Below, piece by piece: positions 15,930-23,564 of a DNA stretch of 35,493 nt. This DNA is from Oligoflexia bacterium (GTDB lineage: Bacteria > Bdellovibrionota > UBA1018), in the NCBI GenBank assembly GCA_023700925.1, contig JAMPXZ010000008.1, positions 1 through 35,493 on the forward strand. The letters are read 5' to 3'. Both the position numbers and the translations under genes were made by a program. Numbering within the stretch: the first letter of the stretch is position 1; the number at the start of each line of letters is the position of its first letter. Below the pieces are notes generated by a model. That model ran no database searches and was not told where the DNA came from. It saw only the letters and a list, made by a program, of their open reading frames with translations.

Positions 15930-16682
15930 ATGATCTTCATTACGGGTGCCAGCAGCGGTATCGGTGAGGCCACGGCCCGGGCCTTCGCCTCGCGAAAAAA
16001 AAACCTCATCCTGACGGCCCGCCGTCTCGACCGCATCCAGGCCCTCGCCCGCGAGCTTTCGGCCGCGTACGGGATCGAAGCGCACGCCTTCGCCCTGGAC
16101 GTCCGGGATCGCCAGGCGGTATCGGCGCTGGTCGAGTCGCGGAAGGAGCTCTTCAGCCGGGTCACGGTCCTCGTGAACAACGCGGGCCTCGCCAAGGGAC
16201 TCGATCCTTTTCACAGCGGCGCGATCGACGACTGGGAGCTGATGATCGACACGAACCTCAAGGGGCTCGTCTATGTGAGCCGCGCGGTCCTGCCGCTCAT
16301 GGTCGCCGCCGGCCACGGCCATATCGTGCACGTCGGCTCGATCGCCGGGCACTGGAATTATCCGAAAGGCAACGTCTACTCGGCCACCAAGGCCGGCGTC
16401 CACGCGCTGACCGAGTCGATGCGCCTGGACCTTTCGGGCACCGGCCTCCGCGTGACCGAGATCGCCCCGGGCATGGTCGAGACCGAGTTCAGCGAGGTGC
16501 GCCTCGGTGACCGCGACCGCGCGAAAGCCGTGTACGCGGGCATGAAGCCGCTCAGCGCCGCGGACGTGGCCGACACGATCCTGTGGGCCGTGGAAAGGCC
16601 CGCGCACATCAACATCCAGCAGATCGTCCTGTATCCGACCGATCAGGCCTCGCCGACGGTGGTCCACCGGCGAACGCCCTGA
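15930..16682 (+). CDS. Short-chain dehydrogenase/reductase, YdfG-like
   Basis: A 250-residue classical SDR. The cofactor motif TGASSGIG is at 5-12, with an Arg-rich stretch (ARRLDR) after beta-2 that favours NADP. NNAG is at about 88-91, and the catalytic Ser (VGSIAG) and YSATK follow at about 139 and 153-157. The segment GLRVTEIAPGMVETEFSEVR and the C-terminal HINIQQIVLYPTDQA match the branch of E. coli YdfG, which oxidises L-allo-threonine, serine and 3-hydroxy acids; this substrate is inferred. The protein begins only four residues before the TGASSGIG strand, consistent with a start exactly at the transcript start of a leaderless mRNA. It converges on the M16 peptidase gene. Confidence 0.9.
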   Translation: MIFITGASSGIGEATARAFASRKKNLILTARRLDRIQALARELSAAYGIEAHAFALDVRDRQAVSALVESRKELFSRVTVLVNNAGLAKGLDPFHSGAIDDWELMIDTNLKGLVYVSRAVLPLMVAAGHGHIVHVGSIAGHWNYPKGNVYSATKAGVHALTESMRLDLSGTGLRVTEIAPGMVETEFSEVRLGDRDRAKAVYAGMKPLSAADVADTILWAVERPAHINIQQIVLYPTDQASPTVVHRRTP

Positions 16683-16717
16683 GCCCGCTGGCGCCAGGTT
16701 GCCCAGCCACCTGATGC

Positions 16718-18037
16718 CTAGCGCGTCAGCATGGCCATGCCGAGCTTCTTCCGCAGCTCGCGCGGGGGCTTGGGCCCGAGCGCGAGAATACAGCGGCGCC
16801 CGTCACGCAGGAGCTTGCGCGCCACGCGCCGGATATCCCGGGGAGTGACGGCGTCGATCTGCTCGCAGACCTCTTCCGGCGAAACATAGCGCCCGAGAAA
16901 GAGCTCGTTGCGCGCGATGCTCGACATCCGCGACTCGGAGCTGTCGGACGAGAGCAGGATCGTTCCCTTGAGGTTATCCTTGACGACCTCGAGCTCCTCG
17001 GGCGTGAGGAGCTGCTTCTTGAGCTTCTCCACGCACTCCTCGATGAGCCGCAGGCACAGCGGCACCTGCTTGAGCCCCGTCGCGGCGTAGATCGAGAAGA
17101 TCCCCGAGTCGATGTGCGGGGAGAGATTCGAGTAAACGGTGTAGGCCAGCCCGTTCTTCTCGCGGATCTCCTGGAAAAGGGAGGAGCTCATCCCGCCCCC
17201 CAGATGAACGTTGAGCAGAAAGGCGGCAAAACGGTCGCGCGAGGAGTAGTTCGGGCCCTCGACGCCCCAGACGAGGTGCACCTGTTCGGTCGGCCGGACC
17301 ATCCACCAGCGTCCCTGATGAAGCTCGGGGGCGGGGACGAAGCCGAGTCCGTGCCGCGTGCCCTTGCGCGCCTCGCGCCCGGGCCAGGAGCCGCGCGTGA
17401 GGCGTCCGAGTTTTTTGAGCACCGCCTGATGGGTCACGTTGCCGGCGACCGAGATGATGATCTGATCGGGGCGGTAATGCCGGCGGAAGAACCGGAGCAT
17501 ATCCGCGCGGCTCATGCGGCGCACGCTGGTCTCGCTTCCCAGGATCGAGCAGCCGAGGCCATGGCGACCGTAGACCTTTTCAAAAAAGACGTCGTGCACG
17601 AGCTCCTCGGGCGACTCCTCGACCATGGAGATCTCCTGGAGAATCACCTTGCGCTCGCGCTCCAGCTCCGCGGCTTCGAAGTTCGAGTTCAGCACCACGT
17701 CGCTGAGGATCTCCATGCCGAGTCCCACGTCCCGGTCGAGCAGCGTGATGTGAAAGCACGTGTACTCGCGCGCCGTGAAGGCGTTGAAGTCGCCCCCGAC
17801 CTGATCCACCTCGCGCGCGATCTCGAGCGCCGAACGGCTCTCGGTCCCCTTAAACAGCATGTGCTCGAGGAAGTGCGAGACTCCCGCCTCGCGCCGCTCC
17901 TCGTGGCGGGCTCCGGCCTTCACCCAGAAGCCGATGGCGAGGCTGCGGAACTCGGGGAGCCGCTCCGTGAGAAGGGTCAGCCCATTTTTGAAAACCGTCT
18001 TGCGAAACCGGGGTTTCTTGCTGCGTCGTGCGGCCAT
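16718..18037 (-). CDS. M16-family zinc peptidase (processing-peptidase-like)
   Basis: A 439-residue protein from ATG 18037; a GTG at 18058 would add seven residues. It has the inverted zinc motif HFLEH (55-59) and a glutamate in LQEISMVEE about 75 residues later as third ligand, then the second, non-catalytic M16 domain. This two-domain size of about 420-440 residues is typical of the MPP-beta-like and YmxG-like bacterial enzymes. In several bacteria the gene lies beside pnp; here it is about 5.5 kb away on the other strand. I prefer the ATG because a promoter (TCGACA-17-TAACCT) ends seven bases before it, which would place the GTG upstream of the transcript. No signal peptide is seen, so it is probably cytoplasmic. 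Confidence 0.93.
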   Translation of the reverse strand: MAARRSKKPRFRKTVFKNGLTLLTERLPEFRSLAIGFWVKAGARHEERREAGVSHFLEHMLFKGTESRSALEIAREVDQVGGDFNAFTAREYTCFHITLLDRDVGLGMEILSDVVLNSNFEAAELERERKVILQEISMVEESPEELVHDVFFEKVYGRHGLGCSILGSETSVRRMSRADMLRFFRRHYRPDQIIISVAGNVTHQAVLKKLGRLTRGSWPGREARKGTRHGLGFVPAPELHQGRWWMVRPTEQVHLVWGVEGPNYSSRDRFAAFLLNVHLGGGMSSSLFQEIREKNGLAYTVYSNLSPHIDSGIFSIYAATGLKQVPLCLRLIEECVEKLKKQLLTPEELEVVKDNLKGTILLSSDSSESRMSSIARNELFLGRYVSPEEVCEQIDAVTPRDIRRVARKLLRDGRRCILALGPKPPRELRKKLGMAMLTR

Positions 18038-18044
18038 TACCCTA

Positions 18045-18073
18045 AGGTTAGCCCCCACGGGCCTAGCTGTCGA
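18045..18073 (-). promoter_or_regulatory. Promoter for the M16 peptidase gene
   Basis: On the minus strand: TCGACA (18073-18068), a 17-base spacer and TAACCT (18050-18045). The predicted start is at 18038, one base before the ATG at 18037, so the mRNA would be nearly leaderless. Confidence 0.55.
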
Positions 18074-18106
18074 TAGCGGCGGAGGAAAAGACCTTCCTGC
18101 CCCCGG

Positions 18107-18571
18107 TCAACGGAACTTGGCGTCCAGCACGATCGGAGCGATTTCGCGGGCCTCGGGCCGCGCGATTTTCCACGAGCCCCCCGTCTTCTTGAGCTGGAAA
18201 GTGACGACGCGCTCCTCCGGATGCACCGGCATGCGCGTTCCATGAATATCGCCCAGCGCCACCAGGAGATAGCGCACCTGGACTCTCGCCTCGCCGGCCG
18301 CGACCTCGGGCGGCAGGACCTCGTACTTCGACGCGATGAAGAAGGTGTCCTGCTGCGGCGGGTCCTCCCAGAGCGTGAACGCGCGGCGCTCGGCATCGAG
18401 CATTCCGGACCAGATGAAGCCGGAGGCGTCGCGAGAGCAGTAATACGCCACGACCTCCTCGGGCCGGGTGAAGGTGTTTTTCACGCGGAGCCGCTCATGC
18501 ATGAGCGGCTCTCCGAGCACGACGCCACCGAGGAGGAATCCCGCCACGAGCAGGGGCAAAAGCTTTCTCAT
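18107..18571 (-). CDS. Exported protein of unknown function
   Basis: A 154-residue protein with an N-terminal hydrophobic segment (LLPLLVAGFLLGGVVLG, about 4-20) that is a signal peptide or anchor. The rest looks like a compact alpha/beta domain with strands DTFFIASKYEVL, ARVQVRYLLVAL and RVVTFQLKKTGGSWKI. This pattern recalls small NTF2-like or DUF4829-like exported domains, but I cannot assign a family. The start ATG overlaps the stop of the preceding 515-residue gene (ATGA). It is the last gene of a three-gene operon of exported proteins. Confidence 0.75.
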   Translation of the reverse strand: MRKLLPLLVAGFLLGGVVLGEPLMHERLRVKNTFTRPEEVVAYYCSRDASGFIWSGMLDAERRAFTLWEDPPQQDTFFIASKYEVLPPEVAAGEARVQVRYLLVALGDIHGTRMPVHPEERVVTFQLKKTGGSWKIARPEAREIAPIVLDAKFR

Positions 18572-20115
18572 CGCTCCACCCCTTTCACGCCGGCGGCGGG
18601 AGGGGTGGCATCGCTATAAACGCAGCCCTGGTTCGAGACGGGCTTCAGGCGAAGGACATGCAGGCCGGGCCGCACGAAGCGCTGGGACGCCTCCGGCGGG
18701 TCGGCGGTGAGCGGGAAGACCCGCTCGCGGACCTCCTTCGAGCCCTGCGAGGCGTCCAGCACCCCGGCCTTCATGAGCTTCGGATTGTAGGAGGTCACCA
18801 TGTAGACATAGCCGAGCGGATCCCAGCCCTGCCGGTACACGAGCAGGTCGCCGGCGGCGAGCTTCTCGCCAGCATAAACGTCGATGGCGTTGAACGCGTC
18901 GGCCGCCTTGCGCAGCTGTTCCCTGCGGGCCGGTTCGAACTTCGGCGGGTCCGGAAGCACTCCGCGCTTGCGGTAGCGCCAGATCGCCATGAGATCCAGC
19001 GAGGTGATCCCGGTCTTGCGCGCATCCACCGACAGCAGCGAGGACACGAGCTGCGAGCACTCCAGCGGCTTGCCGGGCGCGCGAAGGTCGCCATTGTGCA
19101 AAAGCGGAAGCGTCCGCTTCCCGCCCGAGCGCAGCGTAAGCTCCGGCAGCTGCACGAGCCGCAGCCGCGCGAGCGCCTTCTCGCGCTCGGTCTCGGGCAG
19201 GCCCGCATACAGCACGTAGCGATCCGCGAGACCATCGGGCCCGGCGACGCGCCTGCGCCCCATCGGCCCTCCGAAGACCTCGGCAAGCCCGGGACCGCGG
19301 GCCAGCGGATCGGGGCTCTTCAGCAGGGGATCAAAAGGCGTCAGTCCTCCATTCGGAAGCGCCGCCTCGCGCGCCAGCGTCTGCGCCGCCCACGACGCCT
19401 TGTCACGCGCGTTCAGGACCGTATTGCGAAAGCGCGTCCGATCCGCGGGCTCCAGGCCCGCCGTGGCGGCCGAGAGCGTCTCGAAATGCTCCGACAACGT
19501 CTGCACGGCCCGCTCAAAACGCTCGCCGAGCGCACCGGCCGGTAGCTGCGCGTAGGAATCCCCGAGCACCCGGTAATCCTGAAAGGCGGCTTCCTGGATT
19601 TCGCGCTGCGCTTCGCGCCCCCGCGCCGGCCACTCGAGGCCCTCCGCCTCGCTTGCGATGAGGGTCGCCTCGCGCGCCGCCGATGGCAGCCCCTTGCCTC
19701 CCGGGACGACTTTGTCCGGCGCCGTGGGCAGGCTGCGCGCCGTGCTCTCGGGAGCCGTCAGATCCGAGTAGTCGATGTTCTGGTCGCACTCCTGCTGCTC
19801 ACCCGTGCCACCGGCAGGCTCAAGAAGCACTGACTTGGATCCCACGGTGAGCTGGTCGCGCGAAACGCTCACCCGCGCCTCGCCGACTCTCACCACCGGA
19901 TTGCCGTTCTCATCCAGCTCGCCTTCGCTACGGAAGGAGGTTCCCCGGTTCACCTGGCGATCGCTCCCGTCCACGTAGAACGAGCGCGTGAGCGCCCCCG
20001 CCTTGAGACCGGGTTCGGTCAGCGCGGCGTAAGGCAGCAGCAGCGCCGCCGCAGCGACAAGCACGCTCCCACGCCAGTGCCAGCGGGGCGGTTTCTTACA
20101 TGCCCTTGCCGGCAT
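18568..20115 (-). CDS. Large exported protein with divergent NlpC/P60-like C-terminal domain
   Basis: A 515-residue protein with a signal peptide or anchor at about 15-33 (GSVLVAAAALLLPYAALT). The middle, about 150-330, is mostly charged helix. The C-terminal 150 residues look like a papain-fold NlpC/P60 or related domain: LECSQLVSSLL, where the Cys fits the nucleophile; AAGDLLVYRQG; GYVYMVTSYNP, where the family normally has a His after the first Gly (GHV); and VLDASQGSKEV. The expected histidine is therefore replaced by Tyr. It may be a pseudo-enzyme, or the match may be superficial. The gene overlaps the upstream one by 20 bases and the downstream one by four. A role on the cell wall is a guess from the domain. 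Confidence 0.7.
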   Translation of the reverse strand: MPARACKKPPRWHWRGSVLVAAAALLLPYAALTEPGLKAGALTRSFYVDGSDRQVNRGTSFRSEGELDENGNPVVRVGEARVSVSRDQLTVGSKSVLLEPAGGTGEQQECDQNIDYSDLTAPESTARSLPTAPDKVVPGGKGLPSAAREATLIASEAEGLEWPARGREAQREIQEAAFQDYRVLGDSYAQLPAGALGERFERAVQTLSEHFETLSAATAGLEPADRTRFRNTVLNARDKASWAAQTLAREAALPNGGLTPFDPLLKSPDPLARGPGLAEVFGGPMGRRRVAGPDGLADRYVLYAGLPETEREKALARLRLVQLPELTLRSGGKRTLPLLHNGDLRAPGKPLECSQLVSSLLSVDARKTGITSLDLMAIWRYRKRGVLPDPPKFEPARREQLRKAADAFNAIDVYAGEKLAAGDLLVYRQGWDPLGYVYMVTSYNPKLMKAGVLDASQGSKEVRERVFPLTADPPEASQRFVRPGLHVLRLKPVSNQGCVYSDATPPAAGVKGVER

Positions 20116-20884
20116 CCCGCGCCTCCGGTTCGCTGCTCATCAGGGGCTCGCTCGGGCTGCCCGCGGGCTTCATGAGATCCTGCACGGAGAAGATCGCCGG
20201 GGCCTTCGCCTTCAGCACTGGAATGGACGCCCTCGCCGTCGGGCAGTCACAGCTCACGACCGTGCGGAGGAAGCCGATCTGGTAGCAGCCCAGATACGAA
20301 ACCGAGGTGAAATCCAGCTTCGGGCAGCTCCGGCGGGCGCCGCTCGCGGGAGCGCTGTTCTCGAACTCGCAGCGTTTCCTCCCGTCGCTCTGGCCGGACA
20401 TGTACGAGTTCACGCAGCGCGCGAGATCGGCCGAAGTTTCCCCTTCCTTGCGCTTGAGCTCCTGCTCGATGCGCAGCGCCTGCAGCTCCAGGCCTTTGTA
20501 AAACGCGTCGATGCAGCACTGGAGCTTCTCGGCCGCGGCTTCGCCGCCTTCGGTTCCACGATAGTCCGAGCACGCCTTGAGCTTTGCCGTGGGCACGCTG
20601 GAAGAGGACTGGCTGAAGCGCAGCTGTGCCTGCCCTTTGAGCACATAGCCGAGCAGATAGTGCTGCCCTCCGAGCGCTTCGCGAAGACCGGAGTTCCACG
20701 CCTGCGGCGAACACGACTCGCGCGGCGACGGAAGCTCCTCCGCCGCGGGTATCGGGAGCTCGCAGAAAATTCCGTTCAGCACGTCGGAGCGACAAGGCGT
20801 CACCGGAGTCTCCGCGCCAACCCGCGACCCTCCGAGCGCCCCGGCTACCAGGACGGAAACAAGAACCCAGACCCTTGTCCGCAT
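20096..20884 (-). CDS. Exported cysteine-rich protein
   Basis: A 262-residue protein with a signal peptide (VWVLVSVLVAGALGGSRVGA, cut near residue 24). The mature part has twelve cysteines, an even number including CC and CDC pairs, suggesting several disulfides in the periplasm or outside. A long helical region covers about 120-160 (FYKGLELQALRIEQELKRKEGE). I know no matching family. GGGGGA precedes the ATG by six bases, and a good promoter lies just upstream. It is the first gene of an operon with the NlpC/P60-like protein and the small exported protein; the 20-base overlap implies coupled synthesis, so they may form one extracytoplasmic complex. Confidence 0.75.
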   Translation of the reverse strand: MRTRVWVLVSVLVAGALGGSRVGAETPVTPCRSDVLNGIFCELPIPAAEELPSPRESCSPQAWNSGLREALGGQHYLLGYVLKGQAQLRFSQSSSSVPTAKLKACSDYRGTEGGEAAAEKLQCCIDAFYKGLELQALRIEQELKRKEGETSADLARCVNSYMSGQSDGRKRCEFENSAPASGARRSCPKLDFTSVSYLGCYQIGFLRTVVSCDCPTARASIPVLKAKAPAIFSVQDLMKPAGSPSEPLMSSEPEARDAGKGM

Positions 20885-20902
20885 TTGATTCCCCCACTCT
20901 TG

Positions 20903-20931
20903 ATGATAAAGCGCGTCAAGATCGAGTTCAA
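20903..20931 (-). promoter_or_regulatory. Sigma-70 type promoter of the exported-protein operon
   Basis: On the minus strand: TTGAAC (20931-20926), a 17-base spacer and TATCAT (20908-20903). The transcript should begin near 20896, leaving a leader of about a dozen bases with a GGGGGA ribosome-binding site. Confidence 0.7.
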
Positions 20932-20940
20932 CTTCGATTT

Positions 20941-20955
20941 TCTTAAATATTAAGA
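20941..20955. repeat. Short AT-rich inverted repeat upstream of the operon promoter
   Basis: TCTTAA-ATA-TTAAGA is a perfect six-base inverted repeat with a three-base centre. It starts ten bases upstream of the -35 of the exported-protein operon and lies after the stop of the deacylase gene. It could be a regulator site or UP-like element; there is no T-run to make it a clear terminator. Confidence 0.4.
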
Positions 20956-20978
20956 GCTAAGTACTCGGAACTTATGGC

Positions 20979-22022
20979 TTATTTTCTGGCCTTTTTCCGT
21001 AATTTCCTCAGGCGCTTCTTCTTCTGATTTTTGAGGGAGCGCTCCACGAGCGGAAGGGTCTTTTTGAGGCGCGCGATGTGCACCACGCCCGTTCCGGGAA
21101 TCGTCAGCGGAGCCGTCGTCACGCCTATCACGATCCCGGTCACCGGCGCGCGAAGCTGGGTCACCGTCTTGCCGAAGGGGTTCAGGATCGAGCCGACGAG
21201 ATCGCCTTTGTAGATCAGGTCACCCGGCGCCGTCTCGAGATCCAGGATGCCGCCCTTCTCCGCGCGGAACCACTCGCTGGCCTTGACGATCACCTGAAAC
21301 GGCGGCCGTTTGCGGCCCGGCTCCGGCCACATCTTCATTTCCGAAAGCACATTGAGCACGCCCCGCAATCCCGCGAGCGAGACCCGCTTGGAGAAGCGCC
21401 CCGTCTCCCCCGCCTCGAACAGGATCGTCGGCACTCCCGCCTCAGTGGCTTCGCGACGGAGGGAACCCGGAACACCCGGCTGATGGACGAGCACCGCGGC
21501 GCCGAAGGCCCGCGCGAGCAGGCGCACCTGGGGATGAGTCATATCACCGCGGACGTGCGGCAGGTTCATCCGCCCGAACGCGGCGGTATGCAGGTCAATG
21601 CCGAAGTCGCACTTACGAACGATCTCGTTGAAAAGCCGGAAAGCCACGCGCTCGGCGTTGTTGCCACGCTTCTTGCCTGGGAAAAAGCGATTGAGGTCCC
21701 TGTTGTAATGCAGGTAACGGCTTTGCGTGAGGAAGCCGGGAATGTTCACGACCGGCACGGCGATCAGCGTGCCCGAGAGCTTCTCGTGGTCGATGTCGAA
21801 AATCAGGCGCCGGACGATGTCCGCGCCGTTGAGCTCGTCGCCGTGAAGCGCGGCGGTCACGAAAGCGGTCGGCCCGGGCTGGCGACCGCGAATAACGGTC
21901 ACCGGGATCTGGACGGAACCCGAGAGATAGGACTCCGACACCTTCAGGTAGATTTCCCTGGTTTCTCCGGCTGCTACCGGGATCCCGCTGATCGAAAACT
22001 CGGTGTTGCTTGAGTCCATCAC
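20979..22022 (-). CDS. Succinylglutamate desuccinylase/aspartoacylase-family zinc deacylase
   Basis: A 347-residue M14-like carboxypeptidase-fold enzyme of the AstE/AspA family. Zinc ligands are visible in HGDE (60-63) and in DLHT (His145). NRDLNRFFPG at 107-116 is the substrate-binding Arg/Asn motif of the family. The C-terminal 100 residues form the usual beta-barrel-like domain (DLIYKGDLVGSILNPFG). Family members remove acyl groups from amino acids or small amides; many stand-alone ones act on unknown substrates. A highly basic tail (KNQKKKRLRKLRKKARK) ends this protein and may bind nucleic acid or an acidic partner. The start is GTG 22022 or ATG 22019; a TATATT six bases before the GTG argues for a leaderless mRNA. 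It diverges from the sigma factor gene by 17 bases. Confidence 0.9.
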   Translation of the reverse strand: MMDSSNTEFSISGIPVAAGETREIYLKVSESYLSGSVQIPVTVIRGRQPGPTAFVTAALHGDELNGADIVRRLIFDIDHEKLSGTLIAVPVVNIPGFLTQSRYLHYNRDLNRFFPGKKRGNNAERVAFRLFNEIVRKCDFGIDLHTAAFGRMNLPHVRGDMTHPQVRLLARAFGAAVLVHQPGVPGSLRREATEAGVPTILFEAGETGRFSKRVSLAGLRGVLNVLSEMKMWPEPGRKRPPFQVIVKASEWFRAEKGGILDLETAPGDLIYKGDLVGSILNPFGKTVTQLRAPVTGIVIGVTTAPLTIPGTGVVHIARLKKTLPLVERSLKNQKKKRLRKLRKKARK

Positions 22023-22034
22023 CTAATTAATATA
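22006..22034. promoter_or_regulatory. Divergent back-to-back -10 elements between deacylase and sigma-factor genes
   Basis: Plus strand: TTGCTT (22006-22011), 16 bases, TAATAT (22028-22033), six bases, then TTG at 22040. Minus strand: TATATT (22034-22029), six bases, then GTG at 22022. The two -10 elements overlap almost completely in a 17-base gap. Both predicted transcripts begin on their start codons, so only one polymerase should be able to bind at a time. Confidence 0.55.
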
Positions 22035-22039
22035 GAAAC

Positions 22040-23107
22040 TTGCCAAAGGAAGCCACCGTCTTGAAACGCAAAGCCGCCCCCCCGAAATCGGCTCGTAAGC
22101 CCAAGCTGCACCAACCCGAGGTGCTGCCTGCCGAAGAGACGGACGAGCTCGAACTCGAAGCCGAGCCGACCGAAGAGGAGATCGCGACGAGCCTGCCGGT
22201 GCCCGCGACGAATGCCGCGCGGGGGCCCGATGCCGCCGAGCCCGAGCTCAACGACTCCGACCTGGTCGCCGTCTCCCCTCACGACCCGTTCCGCCGCTAC
22301 CTCGAGGAGCTGCGTCGTTACCCGCTTCTGTCGCCCGAGGAGGAGTTCCACCTCGCCATGCGGCTGCGCGACCAGGGAGACCTGCAGGCCGCCAAGGTGC
22401 TCGTCTCCGCGAACCTCCGGCTCGTCGTGAAGATCGCCTTCGAGTACCGCACCATGTACTCCAACGTTCTCGACCTCATCCAGGAAGGGAACATCGGCCT
22501 CATGAAGGCCGTGTCGAAATTCGATCCCACCAAAGGGGCGCGCCTCGGCTATTACGCGTCATGGTGGATCCGGTCCTACATCCTGAAATACCTGCTCGAT
22601 AACTTCCGCCTGGTGAAAATCGGCACGACGCAGGCGCAAAAGAAGCTCTTCTACCATCTGATGCGTGAGAAAGAGCGACTCGAGGCGCAGGGCCTGCTCG
22701 CCGGGCCGAAGCTACTGGCCGAGAAGCTCAACGTCCGCGAGAAGGACATCGTCGAAATGGAGCAGCGCCTTTCGGGCCGCGGCGCCGAGCTCTCGCTCGA
22801 TGCTCCGGTCGATCGCGATGGCGAGAACCCCGCCCGCCAGGTGAGCTTCCTGCCCGATTCGGCGGAGGCGGCCGATGAGGTCCTGGCCCGCCAACAGCTC
22901 ATCCGGCTTCTTCAGGAGCGGCTCCCCCAGTTCGAAGAAACCCTCAATCCCAAGGAGGTCAAGATCCTCAGGGAGCGACTCCTGTCCGAAGAACCCAAGA
23001 CCTTACAGGAAGTTGCCGATCTTTACGGCCTCACCCGCGAACGGGCCCGCCAGATCGAGGCGAAAGTCATCGAGAAGCTTCGCGAGTTCCTGAAGCCCGC
23101 CCTTTAA
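22040..23107 (+). CDS. rpoH: RpoH-like (sigma-32 type) RNA polymerase sigma factor
   Basis: A 355-residue sigma-70-family protein. The first 70 residues are acidic and Pro-rich. Region 1.2 lies near DPFRRYLEELRRYPLLSPEEE. Region 2 is NLRLVVKIAFEYR, LDLIQEGNIGLMKAVSKFDP and YASWWIRSYILKYLLDN. Next comes TTQAQKKLFYHLMREK, which corresponds to the RpoH box (QRKLFFNLR) and marks the heat-shock branch. Region 4 ends in TLQEVADLYGLTRERARQIEAKVIEKLREFL, a helix-turn-helix for the -35. Alternative sigma factors of this kind direct heat-shock genes. The frame opens at TTG 22040, six bases after TAATAT; a second TTG at 22061 has AAAGGA upstream and is the alternative. No ATG is available near the start. 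Confidence 0.88.
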   Translation: MPKEATVLKRKAAPPKSARKPKLHQPEVLPAEETDELELEAEPTEEEIATSLPVPATNAARGPDAAEPELNDSDLVAVSPHDPFRRYLEELRRYPLLSPEEEFHLAMRLRDQGDLQAAKVLVSANLRLVVKIAFEYRTMYSNVLDLIQEGNIGLMKAVSKFDPTKGARLGYYASWWIRSYILKYLLDNFRLVKIGTTQAQKKLFYHLMREKERLEAQGLLAGPKLLAEKLNVREKDIVEMEQRLSGRGAELSLDAPVDRDGENPARQVSFLPDSAEAADEVLARQQLIRLLQERLPQFEETLNPKEVKILRERLLSEEPKTLQEVADLYGLTRERARQIEAKVIEKLREFLKPAL

Positions 23108-23210
23108 ATAGCCTTTACAATTAAAACCTTATCGGGTAGTTCCTGACGGAAATAGAACTAAGGACAATTGCAGTCATTTTCGACAGAAAGTTTATTAGGG
23201 ATTCATAGAC

Positions 23211-23489
23211 ATGGCTTCTCAAACCGAAACCAAGATCAAGAAAGCTGAAATCGTAAAGAAATACGGGACCACTGCTGGTGATACCGGCTCTCCGGAAGTT
23301 CAGGTCGCCCTTCTCACCTCCCGCATCAACGAGCTCAATCAGCACTTCGCGAAATTCGCCAAAGACCATCACTCGCGCCGCGGCCTTCTCAAAATGGTAG
23401 GCCAGCGCCGCCGCCTCTTGAACTACCTCAAGAGCAACGACACCAAGCGCTACGCGAAGCTCATTGAATCGCTTGAGCTCAGAAAGTAA
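23211..23489 (+). CDS. rpsO: Small-subunit ribosomal protein uS15
   Basis: A 92-residue ribosomal protein that binds 16S rRNA helices in the platform of the 30S subunit. The family pattern is complete: [47 protein letters not shown] and a C-terminal [16 protein letters not shown] lies ten bases before the ATG. The upstream 100 bases are unusually AT-rich for this genome. A possible promoter is TTGCAG (23168-23173), 17 bases, TTTATT (23191-23196). The gene precedes pnp, an ancient arrangement in bacteria, with a hairpin between them. Confidence 0.97.
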   Translation: MASQTETKIKKAEIVKKYGTTAGDTGSPEVQVALLTSRINELNQHFAKFAKDHHSRRGLLKMVGQRRRLLNYLKSNDTKRYAKLIESLELRK

Positions 23490-23491
23490 CG

Positions 23492-23518
23492 GCAGAGTAG
23501 CTCTGCGCGTTTGTTTTC
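23492..23518 (+). terminator. Hairpin and T-rich tract between rpsO and pnp
   Basis: GCAGAG (23492-23497), loop TAG and CTCTGC (23501-23506), followed by GCGTTTGTTTT and another run of eight Ts at 23522-23529. It can act as a partial terminator. In E. coli the rpsO-pnp gap also has a terminator and an RNase III site; this hairpin is too short for classical RNase III cutting. Confidence 0.6.
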
Positions 23519-23564
23519 TCCTTTTTTTTATTAGTCCCAAAAAAACACCCTTGAGGAGGGTCAT

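Noticed and set aside
14895-16667. 590-residue minus-strand ORF
   Set aside because: Antisense to the end of pgm, the peptidase gene and the dehydrogenase gene, all supported by motifs and start sites.
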